Shown one piece after another: positions 61,179 to 64,000 of a DNA stretch of 64,000 bases (its first letter is position 1; each line of letters begins with the position of its first letter). The notes under the pieces are model-generated. The model saw nothing but the letters and a program-made list of their open reading frames with translations. It was not told where the DNA came from and searched no databases. The translations under genes and the position numbers were made by a program. Location of the stretch: assembly GCA_039679385.1 (NCBI GenBank), contig JBDKVB010000138.1, positions 62,001 to 126,000 of the forward strand, given 5' to 3'. The stretch comes from Armatimonadia bacterium. Lineage in GTDB: Bacteria; Armatimonadota; Zipacnadia; Zipacnadales; JABUFB01.

Positions 61179-62180
61179 ATGGGCGAGAAGCTCGGAGTTG
61201 CCGTGATTGGCCTGGGAATGATGGGCGAGCGGCACGCGCGCATCTGGTCTGAACTACCGCAGACGAAGCTGGTCGCGGTCTATGACCTTGTGCCGGAGAG
61301 GTCGCGAGAGGTCGCTGCGCGTCTGGGAGCTGAGGCGGCTGAGAGCCTGGAAGCTGTGCTTGCCAGGCCTGACGTGCAGATTGTGAGCGTGTGCACCGAC
61401 GACCAGTCGCATGTGGAGCCCTGTGTGAAGGCGGCTCAGGCGGGCAAGCACGTGCTGGTGGAGAAACCGCTGGCGACGAGCATCGAGGACTGCGACAAGA
61501 TACTGGGGGCCTTCGGCGAATCCGGAACGAAACTGATGGTCGGGCATGTCGTGCGCTTTGACCCGCGCTATGCCACTGCGAAGCAGGCGATTGCGGACGG
61601 TGAGGTCGGCGACATCATCCAGGCCTTCGGTCGGCGCAACAACATCGTGGCCTCCGGACGACGCATCGCCCCGCGGACCTCGGTAGCCTACTTTCTGGGA
61701 GTCCACGACATCGACATCCTGCGCTGGTTCGTGGGCTCGGAGATCGTGCGCGTGTATGCCGAGTCGTGCAGCAAGGTCCTCGCGGACGTCGGCTCGGAGG
61801 ACACGATCTTCACGGTGATGAAGTTCGCCAACGACGCCGTGGGTTGCCTCGAGACCTGCTGGGTCGTGCCGGAGGGAGTGGCGAACACCCTCGATGCGCG
61901 GATGGAAGTTGTCGGGACCGCAGGGCGTGTTGCGGTCAGGGTCGGAGACGAGTCCTGTGATATCTCCTCGCAGCAGCGGACACGGCGGCCGGACATCGCC
62001 TACGGTATGCTGATGCTCGACCAGCAGTACGGAGCCCTGCGAACGCAGTTGGAGCACTTCGCCGACTGCGTGATCAACGACAAAGAGCCGCTGGTGAGCT
62101 GCGAGGATGCGCGAGCCGCTGTCGCCGTGGCTGCGGCGATCCACCGATCTCTGGACACGGGCGCTCCGGTGACGCTGTAA
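61179..62180 (+). CDS. Gfo/Idh/MocA-family oxidoreductase
   Basis: 333 residues. The NAD(P) motif is VAVIGLGMMGERHARI, GKHVLVEKPLATSIEDCDKI gives the EKP motif, and MVGHVVRFDPRYATAKQAIA is typical. SVAYFLGVHDIDILRWFVGS supplies the catalytic His region. It acts on a sugar, inositol or related substrate. ATG 61179 is chosen because GGGGAG lies nine bases upstream; ATG 61170 overlaps that signal. It is followed by rdgB (49-base gap). Confidence 0.9.
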   Translation: MGEKLGVAVIGLGMMGERHARIWSELPQTKLVAVYDLVPERSREVAARLGAEAAESLEAVLARPDVQIVSVCTDDQSHVEPCVKAAQAGKHVLVEKPLATSIEDCDKILGAFGESGTKLMVGHVVRFDPRYATAKQAIADGEVGDIIQAFGRRNNIVASGRRIAPRTSVAYFLGVHDIDILRWFVGSEIVRVYAESCSKVLADVGSEDTIFTVMKFANDAVGCLETCWVVPEGVANTLDARMEVVGTAGRVAVRVGDESCDISSQQRTRRPDIAYGMLMLDQQYGALRTQLEHFADCVINDKEPLVSCEDARAAVAVAAAIHRSLDTGAPVTL

Positions 62181-62229
62181 CCGACCGGGCCAGGTGGGTG
62201 TCTTAACGCCCCGCAGGAGAGGACGCACA

Positions 62230-62841
62230 ATGACGGAACAGGGAAAGCCTGGGGTGCGCCGGCTGGTTGTGGCAACGCGCAACGAGGGCAAGCGGAAGGA
62301 ACTGGCGGAGCTCCTCGCCGACCTGGGAGTAGAGGTGCTGTCCTTGGCCGACTTCCCGGAGGCGCCGGAGGTGGAGGAGCCCTACGAGACCTTCGCCGAG
62401 AACGCTGCTGAGAAGGCGACCGTGATTGCCCGCGAGACCGGCGAGTGGGCTGTGGCGGATGACAGCGGTCTTGTGGTTGATGCGCTCGGTGGCGAGCCAG
62501 GGGTGCACTCCAGTCGCCTTGCGGCCACGGATGCTGAACGAATCGCCTGGATTCTCGGGCACATGGCACAGGTGGCGGAGGAGAGTCGGCAGGCCCACTT
62601 CACTTGCGTCGTCGCGCTGGCCTCGCCGGAGGGTCTGGTCGGCGAGTGGGAAGGTGCGGTGCAGGGCACTATCGCGCAAGAGCCTGCGGGGACGGAAGGC
62701 TTTGGGTTTGACCCCGTGTTCTACTACCCGCCGGCCGGAAAGACCTTCGCGCAGATGTCACGGCAGGAGAAGAGTGCTGTGAGTCACCGCGGTCGGGCCC
62801 TGGTTCGCTTCCGGGAGGCTTTCGGCGCCTTCTGCGAGTAG
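62230..62841 (+). CDS. rdgB: XTP/dITP diphosphatase (RdgB/HAM1)
   Basis: 203 residues, the usual length. VVATRNEGKRKELAELLADL, TFAENAAEKA, AVADDSGLVVDALGGEPG and VHSSRLAATD are classic, as is EGFGFDPVFYYPPAGKTFAQ. It removes non-canonical purine triphosphates. AGGAG lies about eleven bases before ATG 62230. In line with the Gfo/Idh gene upstream and PspA downstream. Confidence 0.95.
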   Translation: MTEQGKPGVRRLVVATRNEGKRKELAELLADLGVEVLSLADFPEAPEVEEPYETFAENAAEKATVIARETGEWAVADDSGLVVDALGGEPGVHSSRLAATDAERIAWILGHMAQVAEESRQAHFTCVVALASPEGLVGEWEGAVQGTIAQEPAGTEGFGFDPVFYYPPAGKTFAQMSRQEKSAVSHRGRALVRFREAFGAFCE

Positions 62842-62992
62842 GCAAGTGAGACCGAATCCCGGCGGAAGGGGCCATCGGGGCATCTGCTAAGCAGGATTCA
62901 AGAGGTCGCGAAGAGAATTCCCTTGTATCGAGCGGCTGCCCCCGGGTGGGCGCGCCGTCTGATTGTGGATACAACGAAGGAGACCAACTCGC

Positions 62993-63835
62993 ATGTGGAA
63001 CCGCATCAAGCGGCTGTTTCGCGCTATGTTCGGCTGGCTCATTGGTGGGGCCGAGAATCCCGAACTGGTCCTGCGCCAGCTTCGCGACGACCTGCGCAAC
63101 AAGATCCCGGAGCTGAACCGGCAGGTGGCCGAGGTTATCAAGCACGAGAAGATGCTCGAGATGCAACTGGAGCGGCAGACCCAGACCGTCGTCACCTTGC
63201 AGCCGCAGGTGGAGGCCGCTGTGAAGGCCGGGCCGGGGCGTAAGGAGGCTGCGAAGGCGTTGATCGTGCAGCTCCAGTCCTCCCAGGCCGAGATGGCAGA
63301 GACGCAGGCGGCCCTTCAGAAGGCGAAGGAGAACTCGGCCCAGATGCTGCAGATGCGCACGGCCTTCGAGCAGAAGGTGCGTCAGCAGATGCAGGAGGCC
63401 ATGCGCCAGATCTCGCGGTACAAGCGTGCCGAGGCCGAGAAGGAAATGGCCGAGATCATGGGGAGCTTCGAGGTTGGGGATGAGGCCGACGAGCTCCAGC
63501 GGATGACAGAGAAGGTCGACGAGAAGTTGGCACGGGCGGAGGCCCGGCTGCAGGTCTCGTCCTCGAGCGTCGACAACCAGATCGCCCAGATCCAGGTGGA
63601 AGCGTCGACCGATTCCGCCGAACTGGCCTACCAGGAGTACCAGCGTCAGCTCGGCCTGACTCCGGAGACCCCTGCGGCGGAGCAGCCGGCCAAGACGATG
63701 GAGGCGATTCCAGTGGCTCCTGCGACGCCGCCTGCAGCGCCACCGGCAGCACCGCCTCCGGGCCAGAAGCGGGAGGAAGCCCAGCAGGATGTGAACTGGG
63801 CTCAGCAGAACACGGACTCCCAGCAGCAGCAGTAG
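62993..63835 (+). CDS. pspA: PspA/IM30-family membrane-protection protein with Pro/Ala/Gln tail
   Basis: 280 residues. MWNRIKRLFRAMFGWLIGGA is the amphipathic membrane-binding helix, PELVLRQLRDDLRNKIPELN follows, and a long coiled coil runs to about residue 215. The C-terminal 65 residues are an unusual extension rich in Pro/Ala (PVAPATPPAAPPAAPPPGQ) that ends in QQDVNWAQQNTDSQQQQ. PspA-type proteins oligomerise on stressed membranes. Classical members are about 220-230 residues. AAGGAG lies ten bases before ATG 62993. No PspF or PspC partner is in the window. Confidence 0.88.
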   Translation: MWNRIKRLFRAMFGWLIGGAENPELVLRQLRDDLRNKIPELNRQVAEVIKHEKMLEMQLERQTQTVVTLQPQVEAAVKAGPGRKEAAKALIVQLQSSQAEMAETQAALQKAKENSAQMLQMRTAFEQKVRQQMQEAMRQISRYKRAEAEKEMAEIMGSFEVGDEADELQRMTEKVDEKLARAEARLQVSSSSVDNQIAQIQVEASTDSAELAYQEYQRQLGLTPETPAAEQPAKTMEAIPVAPATPPAAPPAAPPPGQKREEAQQDVNWAQQNTDSQQQQ

Positions 63836-64000
63836 CCACGACCCCGGGCGGATGGCCCGGCTGAGGGTGGAGAGCACTTCGCGCCCGGACCTGGTCTGCG
63901 GTCCTTGTCTGCCGCATCGGGTCCGGGCGTTGCAGCTTTGAGAGGAAGGGTGCCGAGAGCGTCTATCTTCGCGAAGGGAGCGGGCGAAGGCCCGGTGGAC
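63836..64000. other. Window-end stretch, 165 bases, no supported gene
   Basis: A short 6-bp hairpin (CCGGGC/GCCCGG, 63844-63860) follows the pspA stop without a T-run. A GTG at 63950 opens a frame to the window edge (17 codons), but its purine tract abuts the start codon, so I do not call it a gene. Confidence 0.5.

Noticed and set aside
1-64000. tRNA or rRNA genes
   Set aside because: No T-loop/acceptor pattern or conserved rRNA sequence was seen on either strand, although a by-eye scan can miss an isolated tRNA.
63950-64000. Start of a further gene at GTG 63950
   Set aside because: Only 17 codons are visible, and the purine tract touches the start codon, so spacing is wrong for a ribosome-binding site.

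Overview
This 64 kb window is high-GC chromosomal DNA from a bacterium with an outer membrane: it carries a lipopolysaccharide-transport (Lpt) gene set and a very large capsule or exopolysaccharide export protein. [FeFe]-hydrogenase maturation genes point to anaerobic or facultative metabolism, and a plant-polysaccharide-type catabolic block points to a carbohydrate-degrading life style. The mix (DUF3084, DUF4127, DUF6785-like transporter, FAD-dependent oxidoreductase fused to a discoidin-like domain, GH127, PTR1-type pteridine reductase, archaeal-type phosphoglycerate mutase) resembles Armatimonadota or Planctomycetota-like environmental genomes, but I cannot fix the phylum from the sequence alone. 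I saw no rRNA, tRNA, CRISPR array, transposase or phage gene. The window reads as ordinary core chromosome rather than an island.

Layout. 1-8422 (minus strand): an envelope block. A polyprenol-glycosyl type membrane glycosyltransferase, a sugar nucleotidyltransferase and a GT2 glycosyltransferase precede lptC, lptA, lptB, a single LptF/G permease, a DUF3084 coiled-coil protein and a YqgF-like nuclease cut by the window edge. 8576-13468 (plus): an Asp/Glu racemase, then hydE-aspA-hydF behind a good sigma70-type promoter. 13658-15649: a secreted glycoside hydrolase. 15739-19430 (minus): apgM, a winged-helix regulator and a DUF4127 protein. 19431-19920 is a non-coding stretch with GC-rich repeats and a hairpin. 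19921-25924: GDSL hydrolase, PHP phosphoesterase, a sugar-ABC ATPase, a split transketolase and a class I aldolase. 25928-28381: two exported isoaspartyl-methyltransferase-like proteins in tandem (one apparently without a SAM site) and a menaquinone methyltransferase.

28466-35434 (minus): a catabolic cluster of aldose epimerase, GH127 beta-L-arabinofuranosidase-like enzyme, zinc dehydrogenase, Gfo/Idh/MocA dehydrogenase and a TIM-barrel-like protein. 35653-39331 (plus): O-antigen-polymerase-like protein, thymidylate-synthase-like protein and a GT-C glycosyltransferase behind a promoter with a perfect -10. 39370-43138 (minus): sulfatase, pteridine reductase, folB, folK, folE. 43333-46811: alkaline-phosphatase-superfamily protein and an ammonium transporter. 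47012-51544 (minus): the standout, a 1510-residue polysaccharide export protein with about 16 tandem SLBB units where two or three are usual. 51907-53178: DegT-type sugar aminotransferase. 53273-63835: ABC exporter, FAD oxidoreductase, DUF6785-like transporter, an L7/L12-C-terminal-like small protein, a Gfo/Idh oxidoreductase, RdgB and PspA.

Functional links. The Lpt genes, glycosyltransferases, Wzy-like polymerase, sugar aminotransferase and giant SLBB protein together suggest a heavy investment in surface glycan. The folate genes plus a PTR1-like reductase could supply the cofactor cycle that the thymidylate-synthase-like protein needs. AspA next to HydE and HydF may supply ammonia or aspartate-derived nitrogen for H-cluster assembly. 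The main candidates for follow-up are the SLBB giant, the paired exported methyltransferase homologues and the racemase/hydE/aspA/hydF neighbourhood.
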